A stretch of DNA of 42,819 nt from Bacteroidaceae bacterium (GTDB lineage: Bacteria > Bacteroidota > Bacteroidia > Bacteroidales > Bacteroidaceae), in the NCBI GenBank assembly GCA_017555845.1, contig JAFZFO010000035.1, forward strand, positions 1 to 42,819. Reading direction: 5' to 3'. Each line of letters opens with the position of its first letter. Positions within the stretch are counted from its first letter, which is position 1. Under the pieces are notes generated by a model that was not told the origin of the DNA, made no database searches, and was given only the letters and a program-made list of their open reading frames with translations. The position numbers were made by a program, and so were the translations under genes. This document shows, one piece after another, positions 8,579 to 17,741 of the stretch.

Positions 8579-9998
8579 GTTATCGTACCACAGGCGACTG
8601 TTCTTGATGTTGCTTGCATTCTCGTGGAGTATCATACTCTGTTTTGTAGGATTTCAATACATAAGAGAGAAGCAGTACAAATCGGAATATCTCAACGCCC
8701 AACTACAGTTATACAATACTACACTATTGCAGACCTTTGAGAACGACCCATCGTTTGAAGAGTATGTGAACACGCACGCATTGCCTTTTGAGGATTTGCG
8801 CATATCGATAATTTCACTCGACGGCACAGTCATCTATGACAACATGCTTACCGCTGACTCACTCGACAACCACAGCATGCGCCCCGAGGTAGCTGACGCC
8901 CTGAAAAAAGGAGAAGGACACAACATTGAGCGCCTGTCGGCAAGCGACGGACGTGAATATTTCTATTCGGCAACACGCGGCAAGGAGTTCGTAGTGCGTA
9001 CAGCCATACCACAATCCGACGCCCTCAAGGAGTTGCTGAAGACCGACTGGACCTTCCTGGGAACAATGATGTCGATAAGCCTTGCAATGAGCGTGCTCGC
9101 CTACTTTGCCACACGCCGGTTGGGAAAGAATATTGAGCGACTGAACCGTTTTGCGGCAAAGGCCGAAAAGGGCGAATCGTTCGACGATGACGAGCCGTTC
9201 CCCAACGATGAACTTGGTTCTATTTCCAGCCACATTGTACAGCTGTACGCCCAATGGCAACAGACCGTAAAGGACAGGGATATTGCCCATGAAGCAACGC
9301 TGCGCGAAGAACAGGAGAAGATACGTATAAAACGTCAATTGACAAACAACATCAACCACGAGCTCAAAACCCCGGTGGCATCAATCCAAGTGTGCCTTGA
9401 GACACTACTCTCCGGCATAAACCTGAGCGAGGAGAAACGTCAGGAACTGATTGAAAGGTGCTACACAAACAACGAACGCCTTCGTCGCTTGCTGGGCGAT
9501 GTATCGCTGATAACACGTATGGAGGATGGCAGCCAGCTCATAGGCAAAGAACCCGTCAATATCAACTACATCATTGATGAGATTGCTGCAGAACTGGAGA
9601 TTATGCCCGAGGATGAACGCTTTGCGCTGCATAGCGATTTCAACGAGCAGGTGGTTGTAGACGGTAACCTATCGTTGATTGGCTCTATATTCCGCAACCT
9701 CACGGAGAATGCCATTGCCTATTCCGGTGGCAAGAACATATACATTTCATTGGTTGAAAACAACAAAGACTGGTGCAGAATAATCTTTGAGGATGATGGA
9801 TGCGGTGTAGAAGATATACAGCTGACGCGCCTGTTCGAGAGATTCTACCGTGTTGACAAGGGACGCTCACGTCAAATGGGCGGCACCGGTCTTGGACTTG
9901 CCATAGTAAAACACGCAGTACAATTCCACGGCGGCAATATCAATGTCGTCAACCGCCCGGCCGGTGGTTTGAAGTTCGAGTTTACATTAAAGAAATAA
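8562..9998 (+). CDS. PhoR-like sensor histidine kinase
   Basis: 478 residues from the ATG at 8562; a TTG two codons earlier is possible. There are two membrane helices, at about 13-33 and 163-185, enclosing a periplasmic sensor region. A HAMP-like linker follows, then a HisKA domain with phosphoacceptor H266 in INHELKTPVAS, and a HATPase_c domain with NLTENAIAYS (N box), EDDGCGV (G1), FERFYRVDKGRSR (F box) and GGTGLGLAIVKHAV (G2). It should phosphorylate the regulator encoded just upstream. The likely signal is phosphate status, judged only from gene context. Confidence 0.88.
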   Translation: MASVIKLSYHRRLFLMLLAFSWSIILCFVGFQYIREKQYKSEYLNAQLQLYNTTLLQTFENDPSFEEYVNTHALPFEDLRISIISLDGTVIYDNMLTADSLDNHSMRPEVADALKKGEGHNIERLSASDGREYFYSATRGKEFVVRTAIPQSDALKELLKTDWTFLGTMMSISLAMSVLAYFATRRLGKNIERLNRFAAKAEKGESFDDDEPFPNDELGSISSHIVQLYAQWQQTVKDRDIAHEATLREEQEKIRIKRQLTNNINHELKTPVASIQVCLETLLSGINLSEEKRQELIERCYTNNERLRRLLGDVSLITRMEDGSQLIGKEPVNINYIIDEIAAELEIMPEDERFALHSDFNEQVVVDGNLSLIGSIFRNLTENAIAYSGGKNIYISLVENNKDWCRIIFEDDGCGVEDIQLTRLFERFYRVDKGRSRQMGGTGLGLAIVKHAVQFHGGNINVVNRPAGGLKFEFTLKK

Positions 9999-10030
9999 GA
10001 GAACTTGAATGTTGCGATATACACATTAAA

Positions 10031-10052
10031 AGGCAGACACACCGGTCTGCCT
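10031..10052. terminator. Small hairpin after the kinase gene
   Basis: AGGCAGAC (10031-10038) pairs with GTCTGCCT (10045-10052). On the minus strand it is followed by TTTT, so it resembles a terminator more for leftward transcription out of the noncoding region than for the kinase gene, which has no T tract on its side. Confidence 0.45.
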
Positions 10053-10058
10053 CTACGA

Positions 10059-11149
10059 GCGTCGTCAAAGTGGTACTTCTTTTCAATATGCCTTTGCCAA
10101 AGCACTCTCATAGCACCGCGCGAGACGCAAAGTTCGCCTGCGCTACGCGCGACTAACTGTTGGTTGTGTTAGCAAATGGGAAAGAAATGTGCTTTTGGCT
10201 CCGCTTGCTTTTAGCGACCCGCGCGGCGTGACTTTGGCTCACCAGCAAAAGTTGGGGGAGTTCTCGCTCTCGCTCGTCATTGTATTCACGGCAGTCTCCA
10301 ACCTTAATCATTCTCATGTGTTTTCTTCAAGTCTTTCTCTCATGTCCTTTTGGCGCCCAAAAGAACGAAAAGGCCCGGCACACGGAAAGTTCAGTCGGCC
10401 TCTTCTTTGTTCAGGAGTTGCAAGCAACATCCTTCAGTCGAAGAGTCCTTGCCACTTGAACCTTTCTGTTGATTTTCGGGTGATGCGGACCTTCCTCAGT
10501 TAGTCACTCGCCTTCAGCGAGTACCTAACTAACGGGCGAACATTCCTCTCACTTGATCCAAAAATCAACAGGCTTCAAGCTGTGTCCTTTAACGGTGCCG
10601 GTGTTTCTTTGATATTACCATTGTACGCAGTAAAGTTCGCGAGTTGCGCCAATGGCTATTCTTTGCAGAAGTCATTCCCCGCAAGTAACTTATTAAACGG
10701 CACCGTAAGCAACACAGCGGAGAGCCCTATCGGCAGCAGGCCATTGTGCGAGGACCGTCCAAACGTAGTACGGCAATTATATTTTTCCCAAATTGCCGTA
10801 CGCAGTACGATCCGCAGCACCCTGCTGACGACAGAAAGGCTTGCAGCGGCAAGCGAGGGACGGACGAGTTATATTGCCTAAAGGCAATTCACGAGCAGGA
10901 GGAGTGAGCGACTGGTGCGCCCGAGTGCCGAGTTCTTTGGTACTTTCTGATACAGAAAGTACAAGGCATAACGACAATAAGAAAAAAAATAGAAAAAAGA
11001 TTAAAGGTAAATTCTGCTGTTAAATTAAATCTTTATCCCCCCAGAGTTTGCAGGTTAGCCGTGACTTTCACCACGCTACGCGCGACCCATCGCTGCAAGC
11101 GTCGTCTAAAGGGGTACTTATTTAAAATGTGCTTTTGCCAAAGCACGCT
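10059..11149. repeat. Noncoding region with imperfect direct and nested inverted repeats
   Basis: The interval 9999-11457 holds no ORF that looks like protein. About 50 bp beginning GCGTCGTC and containing TTTGCCAAAGCAC occurs at 10059-10108 and again at 11099-11149. CGCTACGCGCGAC occurs at 10141-10153 and 11074-11086. Inverted repeats include 10466-10479 with 10558-10571 (13 of 14 match), nested around 10499-10529 (ACTCGC/GCGAGT plus GTTAG/CTAAC); 10768-10777 with 10792-10801; and 10940-10949 with 10953-10962. The make-up fits a repeat-derived or structured-RNA region. No transposase or tRNA is seen. Confidence 0.6.
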
Positions 11150-11214
11150 ATTCGCAACCCAAGCGGCATAACCTACGGCTATGCTACGCTTGACCTATTG
11201 CTGCGTGCTTTAGC

Positions 11215-11260
11215 GAAAGGGGCACTTCTTTTTTTGCACAAAAAAGAAGTGCCCCTTTTC
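11215..11260. terminator. Strong long-stem hairpin
   Basis: About 19-20 bp stem: AAAGGGGCACTTCTTTTTT pairs with AAAAAAGAAGTGCCCCTTT across a short GCAC loop. It could end leftward transcription started at the promoter near 11338-11368, giving an RNA of about 110 nt. It may equally be a repeat hairpin. Confidence 0.55.
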
Positions 11261-11337
11261 ACAAAGAAGCACTTCCAACATTTACTAAACAACTAAGAAA
11301 AAACTATACTATCATTACTCCCTGTTCGAGAGTATTG

Positions 11338-11368
11338 CAAATATAAATCAGTTTTTATTGTTCACAAA
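11338..11368 (-). promoter_or_regulatory. Minus-strand promoter pointing into the noncoding region
   Basis: On the minus strand TTTG (11368-11365) is followed after exactly 19 bp by TATATTTG (11345-11338), the best -33/-7 match I found in the window. It points away from the gene at 11458 into 10000-11330, where no coding gene exists. This suggests a noncoding transcript. Confidence 0.5.
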
Positions 11369-11457
11369 ATTATTTAAGAAATAATTGAGCCAAAACGAAA
11401 ACTTTTCAACGTACACGGGTTTTCACAGTACAAAAAAGCATTAAAAGCCCTATTTTA

Positions 11458-12615
11458 TTAATTCGAATAGAGGAAATACCACCAATAAGTAAGACCAAAT
11501 TTACGGCGCACATAATTGCCACGGATGAAAGCGTCGTCGTGCTTGGATTCCTCGGCGCGCAAATTGTCGAGTTTAGCCCTCATATCGGCATCATCAATTT
11601 CAAAAGGCAGCACCTCTGTTGAATCGGCAATATCGGCATACAGCATCAGGGCCTCACGATAATGTTTGGGGAATGAATTGACTGAATCAGCACCATACAT
11701 TGAAAGAGCCTCATCTTTGAATTCTATGAGCCGTTTTTCAAGCAGCAGCGAAGCCAAATAATAATCCTTTGCAGCATTTGTGGTTGAATCGGCGTGCGCT
11801 ATTCGAGAAAGGAAATCGGCAGAACTCTCGCCATCAGCCGGAGTTGCACCAAGCAGAGAGTAGACACTGTCCGGTACAAGCGGCGACGTGCGTTGCATAG
11901 CAGGCAACAAACCGTCCGATGCATAGTATTGAGGATATTCAAAAAGGTGTTCGCCCAAACCGTTGCCGGTTGCAAGGATATAAGAACGCAATACAGTAAG
12001 TTCACGTGAAGCCTCAAGCGATGTCTTTCCAACGCGCAGGGCCTTGACAGTATCGCCGTTATTGAGATGCGACATCATCAAGGTTTCACGTTTGAAATCG
12101 CCATTTCCATTTGAGAGTGTACCAACGACACATATCAGCACCACCATTGACATGATATTACGCCATAGCACCCTGTTGGTTACCATCGTTACATCCTTGA
12201 TCTTCTCGAACAGGATGCGGCGAAGAATAAAGGCAAAAAAGCCATACACAAGAAGTCCCGAGGCAAAAATGAACACCCACGAAGCCGGTATGCTTTCACC
12301 GGTATAGAGACGGCGGTCAACGTCAGTAATGAATGCGAGCAAGAGGGCCGATGGCAGATAGGCCAACGCGGTCCACTCACGGCGCAACTTTGCAAAACGG
12401 TTGAGCCACAAAGCGAGGAAGGTCAGCAATAAGGAGACTATCGCTCCTACAAGCCACGGATTGTAATCGAGCTTGCCTGTAGCAACCTCGTTATAGAAAG
12501 CCTCGAGCAAAGGTGCCTGATATACGGCTACGAACAAAAAGGCAAAAACAGCAAAGAGCGTGGCACACACAGGTGCCACGACTCTTTGCAAGCGTTTTTC
12601 TTCACTATTTCTCAT
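11458..12615 (-). CDS. Multi-pass membrane protein of unknown function
   Basis: 385 residues. Five hydrophobic segments are visible in the N-terminal half (about 17-37, 53-73, 79-97, 112-136 and 150-168). The C-terminal half is soluble and mostly helical, with NNGDTVKALRVGKTSLEASREL and later helices recalling TPR-type packing. It ends RKFGLTYWWYFLYSN. I do not recognise a family with confidence; large Bacteroidales membrane proteins of the DUF6057 kind have a similar outline. The start overlaps the end of glgB by 4 bp (ATGA), so it is translationally coupled to it, but no functional link to glycogen is evident. Confidence 0.75.
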   Translation of the reverse strand: MRNSEEKRLQRVVAPVCATLFAVFAFLFVAVYQAPLLEAFYNEVATGKLDYNPWLVGAIVSLLLTFLALWLNRFAKLRREWTALAYLPSALLLAFITDVDRRLYTGESIPASWVFIFASGLLVYGFFAFILRRILFEKIKDVTMVTNRVLWRNIMSMVVLICVVGTLSNGNGDFKRETLMMSHLNNGDTVKALRVGKTSLEASRELTVLRSYILATGNGLGEHLFEYPQYYASDGLLPAMQRTSPLVPDSVYSLLGATPADGESSADFLSRIAHADSTTNAAKDYYLASLLLEKRLIEFKDEALSMYGADSVNSFPKHYREALMLYADIADSTEVLPFEIDDADMRAKLDNLRAEESKHDDAFIRGNYVRRKFGLTYWWYFLYSN

Positions 12616-14618
12616 TCTTTATTCTTTTTCAGCACCAAAGCTGTACGGGCAGGGAGATAGAGCATCAGCCAACCCTTCTTGCGACGGGCGTGAAGTTTGT
12701 CATATTGTGTGAAGTGTGTCTGTGTCTCGTCAACGAGCGCATTACCGCCAAACTGTTCGGAATCGGTATTCAGAACAATTGAGTATGAACCCTCGGGAAC
12801 GAGGAGACCATAATCGGTAAATGAGCGGTTAGGACTGAAGTTGAACACGAAGATCAGGTCCTTGCGCGAGAATGCGAGTATCTGGTCGCCATCGTTATGC
12901 CATATCTCCTGAACAGGACGGTTCTGGAAATTACGCACACCACCGATGAGATCAACCATAGCCTTGTCGAACTGTCCCAACAAAGTATAGTTGTAGGCTG
13001 GATTATCAACGAGGCTCCACTGACGACGGGCATACTTGTGGCTCCAGTCGTTACCCTCGCGTGGGAAGTCAATCCATTCGGGATGACCGAACTCGTTACC
13101 CATGAAGTTGAGATAACCACCATTGATGGTAGAGAGTGTCATGAGACGGATCATCTTGTGAAGCGCGATACCACGTGACACCATATATGTCTCATCGCCA
13201 CGGTTGAAATGCCAGTACATATCGGAGTCAACAAGACGGAAGATAATTGTCTTGTCGCCTACAAGTGCCTGATCGTGACTCTCGGCATACGAGATTGTCT
13301 TCTCGTCCTTGCGACGGTTGGTAAGTTCCCAGAAGATTTCAGATGGTTTCCAATCCTCGTCCTTGCGTTCCTTGATGATCTTGATCCAGAAATCAGGGAT
13401 ATTCATGGCCATACGGTAATTGAAGCCATAGCCGCCATCTTCAATGGGGGCTGCAAGACCTGGCATACCGGAAACCTCCTCGGCAATGGTTATCGCCTTT
13501 GGATTGAGTTCATGGATAAGTTTGTTGGCAAGGGTAAGATAGCAGATTGCATCGCCGTTCTGTCCAAGGTTGTAATAGTCGGCATAACTGCAGAATGCCT
13601 CACCCAAACCATGGCTGTAATATATCATTGAGGTAACGCCATCGAAACGGAAACCGTCGAACTTGAACTCCTCGAGCCAATACTTACAGTTTGAAAGAAG
13701 GAAATGCACCACCTCATTCTTACCATAATCGAAGCAGAGAGAATCCCAAGCGCTATGGATGCGTTTGTCATCGCCATAGAAATATTGTGCGGGGTCGCCA
13801 TCGAGCAAGCCGATACCCTCATTCTCATTCTTCACTGCATGTGAGTGAACAAGGTCCATAATCACTGCAATGCCCATACCATGAGCAGCATCGATGAGTT
13901 CCTTGAGTTCCTCGGGAGTACCGAAGCGTGATGATGCGGCAAAGAAGTTGGATACGTGATAGCCGAAGCTGCCATAATATGGATGTTCCTGGATTGCCAT
14001 AATCTGGATGCAATTGTAACCGTCGGCTGCAACGCGTGGCAAAACCTTCTCGCGGAACTCGCGGTAGGTACCCACCTTTTCATCTTCCTGAGCCATACCG
14101 ATGTGGCACTCATATATGAGCAGCGGAGTATTCTTTGGCACGAACTTCTTGTTCTTGAACTCATACTCCTGCTCGGGAGCCCAAACCTGCGCACTGAAGA
14201 TCTTTGTAGCCTCGTCCTGTACTACACGGCGCACCCATGCAGGAATACGCTCGCCGCAGCCACCATCCCAGTAGACTTTCATCTTGTAGTGCTGTCCGTG
14301 AGAAAGAGCCTTCTTTGGCATTTTCCTTTCCCACACACCGCCTGCAAGCGGTTTGAGTTCATACTCAGGCAACTCTTCCCAATTTGAGAAGTCGCCGATG
14401 AGAACAATTTTCTTGGCATTAGGCGCCCACTCGCGGAACACCCACCCTGTTGAGGTGCGGTGCAAGCCGAAATAGAGATAGCCCGAAGCGAAGTCGGACA
14501 ATGTCTGACGTCCGTTCTTTGTAAGTTGTTTCAGTCTGTTTACAAAGTATTGGTAACGTCCTTCAATACTCAAGCTATATGGTTCCAAATAGCTGTCGCG
14601 TTCTACAAGTTTCAGCAT
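12612..14618 (-). CDS. glgB: 1,4-alpha-glucan branching enzyme
   Basis: 668 residues. It makes alpha-1,6 branches in glycogen by cutting and re-joining alpha-1,4 chains. An N-terminal CBM48 module (about 55-150, with GWVFREWAPNAKKIVLIGDFSNW) precedes a GH13 catalytic barrel. Catalytic residues are visible: nucleophile D326 in FRFDGVTSM, acid/base E380 in IAEEVSGMPG, and D449 in ESHDQALVGD. The size and the FDGFRFDGVTSMIYYSHG-type sequence match the eukaryote-like GH13_8 branching enzymes rather than the longer E. coli form. It follows the YhcH-like gene by 32 bp and overlaps the membrane-protein gene, so it is probably in one transcript with them. Confidence 0.95.
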   Translation of the reverse strand: MLKLVERDSYLEPYSLSIEGRYQYFVNRLKQLTKNGRQTLSDFASGYLYFGLHRTSTGWVFREWAPNAKKIVLIGDFSNWEELPEYELKPLAGGVWERKMPKKALSHGQHYKMKVYWDGGCGERIPAWVRRVVQDEATKIFSAQVWAPEQEYEFKNKKFVPKNTPLLIYECHIGMAQEDEKVGTYREFREKVLPRVAADGYNCIQIMAIQEHPYYGSFGYHVSNFFAASSRFGTPEELKELIDAAHGMGIAVIMDLVHSHAVKNENEGIGLLDGDPAQYFYGDDKRIHSAWDSLCFDYGKNEVVHFLLSNCKYWLEEFKFDGFRFDGVTSMIYYSHGLGEAFCSYADYYNLGQNGDAICYLTLANKLIHELNPKAITIAEEVSGMPGLAAPIEDGGYGFNYRMAMNIPDFWIKIIKERKDEDWKPSEIFWELTNRRKDEKTISYAESHDQALVGDKTIIFRLVDSDMYWHFNRGDETYMVSRGIALHKMIRLMTLSTINGGYLNFMGNEFGHPEWIDFPREGNDWSHKYARRQWSLVDNPAYNYTLLGQFDKAMVDLIGGVRNFQNRPVQEIWHNDGDQILAFSRKDLIFVFNFSPNRSFTDYGLLVPEGSYSIVLNTDSEQFGGNALVDETQTHFTQYDKLHARRKKGWLMLYLPARTALVLKKNKE

Positions 14619-14650
14619 ACTCTGTTATATTATGGTTAGTATTTTCTTTT

Positions 14651-15100
14651 TTATTCAACGGCTACCTTGACAACCACTTTCTTGAATGAGGCAGGAGTGA
14701 TAGCCGGTGCGTGACCATCCTGGGGGAAGAATATCACAAACTCTCCTTTATGGACATTGAAATAGTCCCTTGCAGGCATGCCCACCGGATAGATGGCAGC
14801 ATCGTCGGCACTGTTGTAATCAGCCTCGGGCAGTTCGTTGATTGGGGTGTAACCCATAGTCTCATCAGCCGAGATCGGTATTTGTATATCAATGTATCTG
14901 CGATGTATCTCAATGAAAGCCTCTTCCTTGGCCTTTGGCTTGACCTCCATGACATTTGCATATACAGAATCGCCACAGATCTCATTCCTTCCCAAAGGCA
15001 AGTTTGCCAGGTCTGCATTCTCTATAAAATCCACGACCTTTGAAAAATGAGGATTCAATGCCTCATAGGATTTCAGGTTCTCCAACAAATCAAGTACCAT
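14651..15100 (-). CDS. YhcH/YjgK/YiaL family protein (cupin-like sugar-related)
   Basis: 149 residues, the usual size of this family. Conserved features are EIHRRYIDIQIPISADETMGYTP in the middle and VIFFPQDGHAPAI near the C-terminus, whose His, Glu and Asp residues line a metal pocket in known structures. Family members are linked to sialic acid or other sugar metabolism, for example as anomerases. The reaction here is not established. It sits 12 bp after the MORN gene and 32 bp before glgB on the same strand. Confidence 0.85.
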   Translation of the reverse strand: MVLDLLENLKSYEALNPHFSKVVDFIENADLANLPLGRNEICGDSVYANVMEVKPKAKEEAFIEIHRRYIDIQIPISADETMGYTPINELPEADYNSADDAAIYPVGMPARDYFNVHKGEFVIFFPQDGHAPAITPASFKKVVVKVAVE

Positions 15101-15112
15101 AGTTATATACTT

Positions 15113-16282
15113 TTAATCTATTATTCCCAAGCTATATACACTCTCACGGAGCACATTGCCGTCGGCATCCTTGACAACGAACTTGCCATTGCGCTGTCCT
15201 TCATCAAAGACTCCCTCATAACGAATACCGTCAGCATCAAATGCCACGCCGGCACCATGCTCAAGCCCGTCAAGGAAGCCACCACTATATCTGCGGCCAT
15301 CATTCATGCGGAGCACACCGGCACCGTTCATGGCATCATCTTCCCATGAGCCCTCATAAACATCGCCGTTAGCCCATGTATAGACACCTTTTCCACAGCG
15401 TTCATCGTTCTTCCACTCGCCGCTGTATACATCTCCGTTGGAGAAATACATTATACCGGTTCCATTGCGTTTTCCATCCTTGAAAGATCCCTCATAGACA
15501 GTGCTGTCTGCAGCAATGTATTTTCCTGTACCATGCCATTGGTTGTTCTTGAAGTCGCCTTCATAGACAGCTCCATCGGGATAGACATAACGGCCATGTC
15601 CCTCACAGACATTATATGACCACATGCCATCGTATGTATCGCCAACAGGAGAGATGAACACTCCGTTGCCGTTACGATGGCCATTTTTCCATTGGCCTAT
15701 GTATTTGCAGTTATCGGTCCAAATATATGTTCCTATACCGTTGTACTTGTTGTCTTTCCACTCGCCGGTATAGGAAGCGCCTGTCGCATACAGATAGGTA
15801 CCGCTGCCGGCACGTTGACCAACCAGCCATGCTCCGATATAATAGTCGCCATTAGGGTAATCCATGCGGCCATATCCCTGCATATGGTCATCGACCCAAC
15901 TACCGTCGTATTTGCGGCCATCGGCAAAAACGTACGTTCCGGTGCCGTCTCTTTTACCCTCTTTGTAGCCACCTTCGTACCTGTCGCCGTTCTTGTATTC
16001 ATAGACACCGGTACCCTCACGCATTCCGTTGACAAAACCGCCATTATATTTGTCGCCATTGGTATACACGACACTGCCATTGCCATGTGGGCGTTTCCTT
16101 TTGACCTCGCCAACATACACTGAACCATCACGCAATGTGGTGGTAACTGCACTTTTTTTGCGGTCGCCAGACAGGAAGGAGAGAATATTTGATAATTTAG
16201 ACGTATTACCAGACACGTCTTGAGCAGGCAGAGTACCCGAAACGAATGACAGTAAAAATATTATGGCGAAGAGGCGTTTCAT
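15113..16282 (-). CDS. Secreted MORN-repeat protein
   Basis: 389 residues: a signal peptide (MKRLFAIIFLLSFVSGTLPA), a short linker, then about 14 tandem MORN units of 23 residues (YxGxW/F...G.GxxxxxxGxxY) from about residue 50 to 370. The unit starts VYVGEV, KYNGGF, RYEGGY, KYDGSW and so on are evenly spaced with no break. MORN arrays form long beta-hairpin rods that bind lipids or proteins; the partner here is unknown. Export to the periplasm or surface is inferred from the signal peptide. A TATCTTTG element upstream suggests that transcription of the MORN-YhcH-glgB-membrane protein set starts here. Confidence 0.88.
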   Translation of the reverse strand: MKRLFAIIFLLSFVSGTLPAQDVSGNTSKLSNILSFLSGDRKKSAVTTTLRDGSVYVGEVKRKRPHGNGSVVYTNGDKYNGGFVNGMREGTGVYEYKNGDRYEGGYKEGKRDGTGTYVFADGRKYDGSWVDDHMQGYGRMDYPNGDYYIGAWLVGQRAGSGTYLYATGASYTGEWKDNKYNGIGTYIWTDNCKYIGQWKNGHRNGNGVFISPVGDTYDGMWSYNVCEGHGRYVYPDGAVYEGDFKNNQWHGTGKYIAADSTVYEGSFKDGKRNGTGIMYFSNGDVYSGEWKNDERCGKGVYTWANGDVYEGSWEDDAMNGAGVLRMNDGRRYSGGFLDGLEHGAGVAFDADGIRYEGVFDEGQRNGKFVVKDADGNVLRESVYSLGIID

Positions 16283-16354
16283 CAGTTATTGTCCAATTTT
16301 CATACTATTGCAGCCAATGCGGCACAATAGCGCAAATTAAATTCACGGTTATTG

Positions 16355-16362
16355 CAAAGATA
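16355..16362 (-). promoter_or_regulatory. Putative -7 element before the MORN gene
   Basis: Minus-strand TATCTTTG, an exact TAnnTTTG match, 73 bp upstream of the MORN gene ATG in the 175-bp gap after the M16-like gene. No clear -33 box at the usual distance. Confidence 0.4.
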
Positions 16363-16457
16363 ATAACAAAGTTGAGAAAAAAGAACGATGAGCAATTTAT
16401 TTTAAAAAAAATCGCTCATCGCACAAAAGTGACGGTCTACGTATGTCCTGACGGCAT

Positions 16458-17741
16458 TCAACAGCCTACAACCACCTCTATCATATTCTCTTTCTTGAAA
16501 TATTCACGTGCCAGACGTTGCAGGTCGGCCGGGGTCACGCTCTTTATTTCATCGAGATATCTGTTTACAGATGAAAAATCAGTACCGGAAAGCCATGCAT
16601 TTATAAAGACCTCCGATTTTGCCGACTGGCCTTCATATTCACGGCACAACTCGCCCATTATATAGTTCCTGACAAGCTCGATTTCGGTCTCATCAACCGG
16701 CTCGTCCACAAGACGGTCAAGCTCGTGATAAACCTCCTTCACAAGAGGTTCTATATATTCGTTTGCAGCCTCAGAGCTTACCATGAATGCATTTCTGTGG
16801 CCATAGGCATCCATTTCGGCAGAGATATGATATGTATAGCCATTATCCTCGCGTATGTTGCTCATCAGGCGGCTGCCGAAATAGCCACCGAGCAGTACGC
16901 ACAGGAAACGGAATTTGAAGAAATCGGGATGGGAGGCATCCATTGCCATGAAGCCCATTTTAACAGCACTCTGCATGGTATCGGGGAGTCCCACGACACG
17001 GCGGCCCGACATCTGACAAGGAGGCACAACAACCGATTCGCCACACGCTTTTCCGCAACCCCAGATATCGCTACCGAAAGAACCCGTTATTGCTGCAAGC
17101 ATAGCATCATCGACAGAGCCCGCAATGAACATGGTACAATTGCGGCTACCATAATAGTTGCTGTAATAATCCACTATGTCATCACGGGTTATGGCATCAT
17201 AATCAGCAGCCTCGACAACATGGCCCAGCGGATGCTCTGCACCCCATAGCGAATTCTCGAAATAACGCTGCGACACGACATCGACCTTGTGTGAATTGAC
17301 CATGAAGTAGGATTTGTTGTTGCTCTTTACCGTATCGAGATTATCCTGCGGAAACTGCGGATGTTTGACCATATCCTCGAGCACCTTCAACAATGGAACA
17401 AAGTGTTTGGACATTGTATAAAGGGTAATGTGATTACAATTCTGCGACGAGTACATGTCTATCCATGCACCATAGTAATCGAGTTTCTGCGAGATTTCGG
17501 CTGCAGACAGTCCAGCTGCACCTTCGCGCAACATTCTGTTGGTAAACATTGCCAACAGTGGCTTGCCTTGCACGGCATAACCGCCCTTGAAAAGAAGATC
17601 GAACCTTACCACTCCCCTGTCGGCACCATCGAGTCTGTACAACGGCACACCGTTTGGCATTGCCACCTGGTGAGGCAATGTCAGGCTTTCAAGAAGCATT
17701 GGCTTTATGGTTGGAGGTTGTGGCATTGTCAGTCGTTCCAT
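16458..17741 (-). CDS. M16 (pitrilysin-like) family protein lacking the zinc-binding motif
   Basis: 427 residues from the ATG at 17741, or 422 from the in-frame ATG at 17726 just after the kdsB stop. The two-lobe M16 fold is recognisable (LDYYGAWIDMYSSQNCNHITLYTMSKHF; later SNYYGSRNCTMFIAGSV and GGYFGSRLMSNIREDNGYTYHISAEMDAYG). The catalytic HXXEH, expected near residues 60-70, is replaced by MFTNRMLREGA, so the protein should not be a zinc peptidase by itself. M16 enzymes often work as an active/inactive pair; no active partner is visible in this window. It follows kdsB directly. Confidence 0.82.
   Translation of the reverse strand: MERLTMPQPPTIKPMLLESLTLPHQVAMPNGVPLYRLDGADRGVVRFDLLFKGGYAVQGKPLLAMFTNRMLREGAAGLSAAEISQKLDYYGAWIDMYSSQNCNHITLYTMSKHFVPLLKVLEDMVKHPQFPQDNLDTVKSNNKSYFMVNSHKVDVVSQRYFENSLWGAEHPLGHVVEAADYDAITRDDIVDYYSNYYGSRNCTMFIAGSVDDAMLAAITGSFGSDIWGCGKACGESVVVPPCQMSGRRVVGLPDTMQSAVKMGFMAMDASHPDFFKFRFLCVLLGGYFGSRLMSNIREDNGYTYHISAEMDAYGHRNAFMVSSEAANEYIEPLVKEVYHELDRLVDEPVDETEIELVRNYIMGELCREYEGQSAKSEVFINAWLSGTDFSSVNRYLDEIKSVTPADLQRLAREYFKKENMIEVVVGC

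Noticed and set aside
10189-10503. A 104-codon plus-strand open frame in the noncoding region
   Set aside because: Composition is Ser/Pro/Phe-rich without domain pattern, it overlaps inverted repeats, and no promoter or ribosome site precedes it. Such translations are typical of repeat-derived DNA.
10582-11023. Further short open frames at 10582-10881 and 10841-11023
   Set aside because: They cross inverted repeats, have no protein-like pattern and no start signals; treated as chance frames.
15677-16123. Plus-strand frame opposite the MORN gene
   Set aside because: Its repetitive sequence is only the complement of the MORN repeat DNA.
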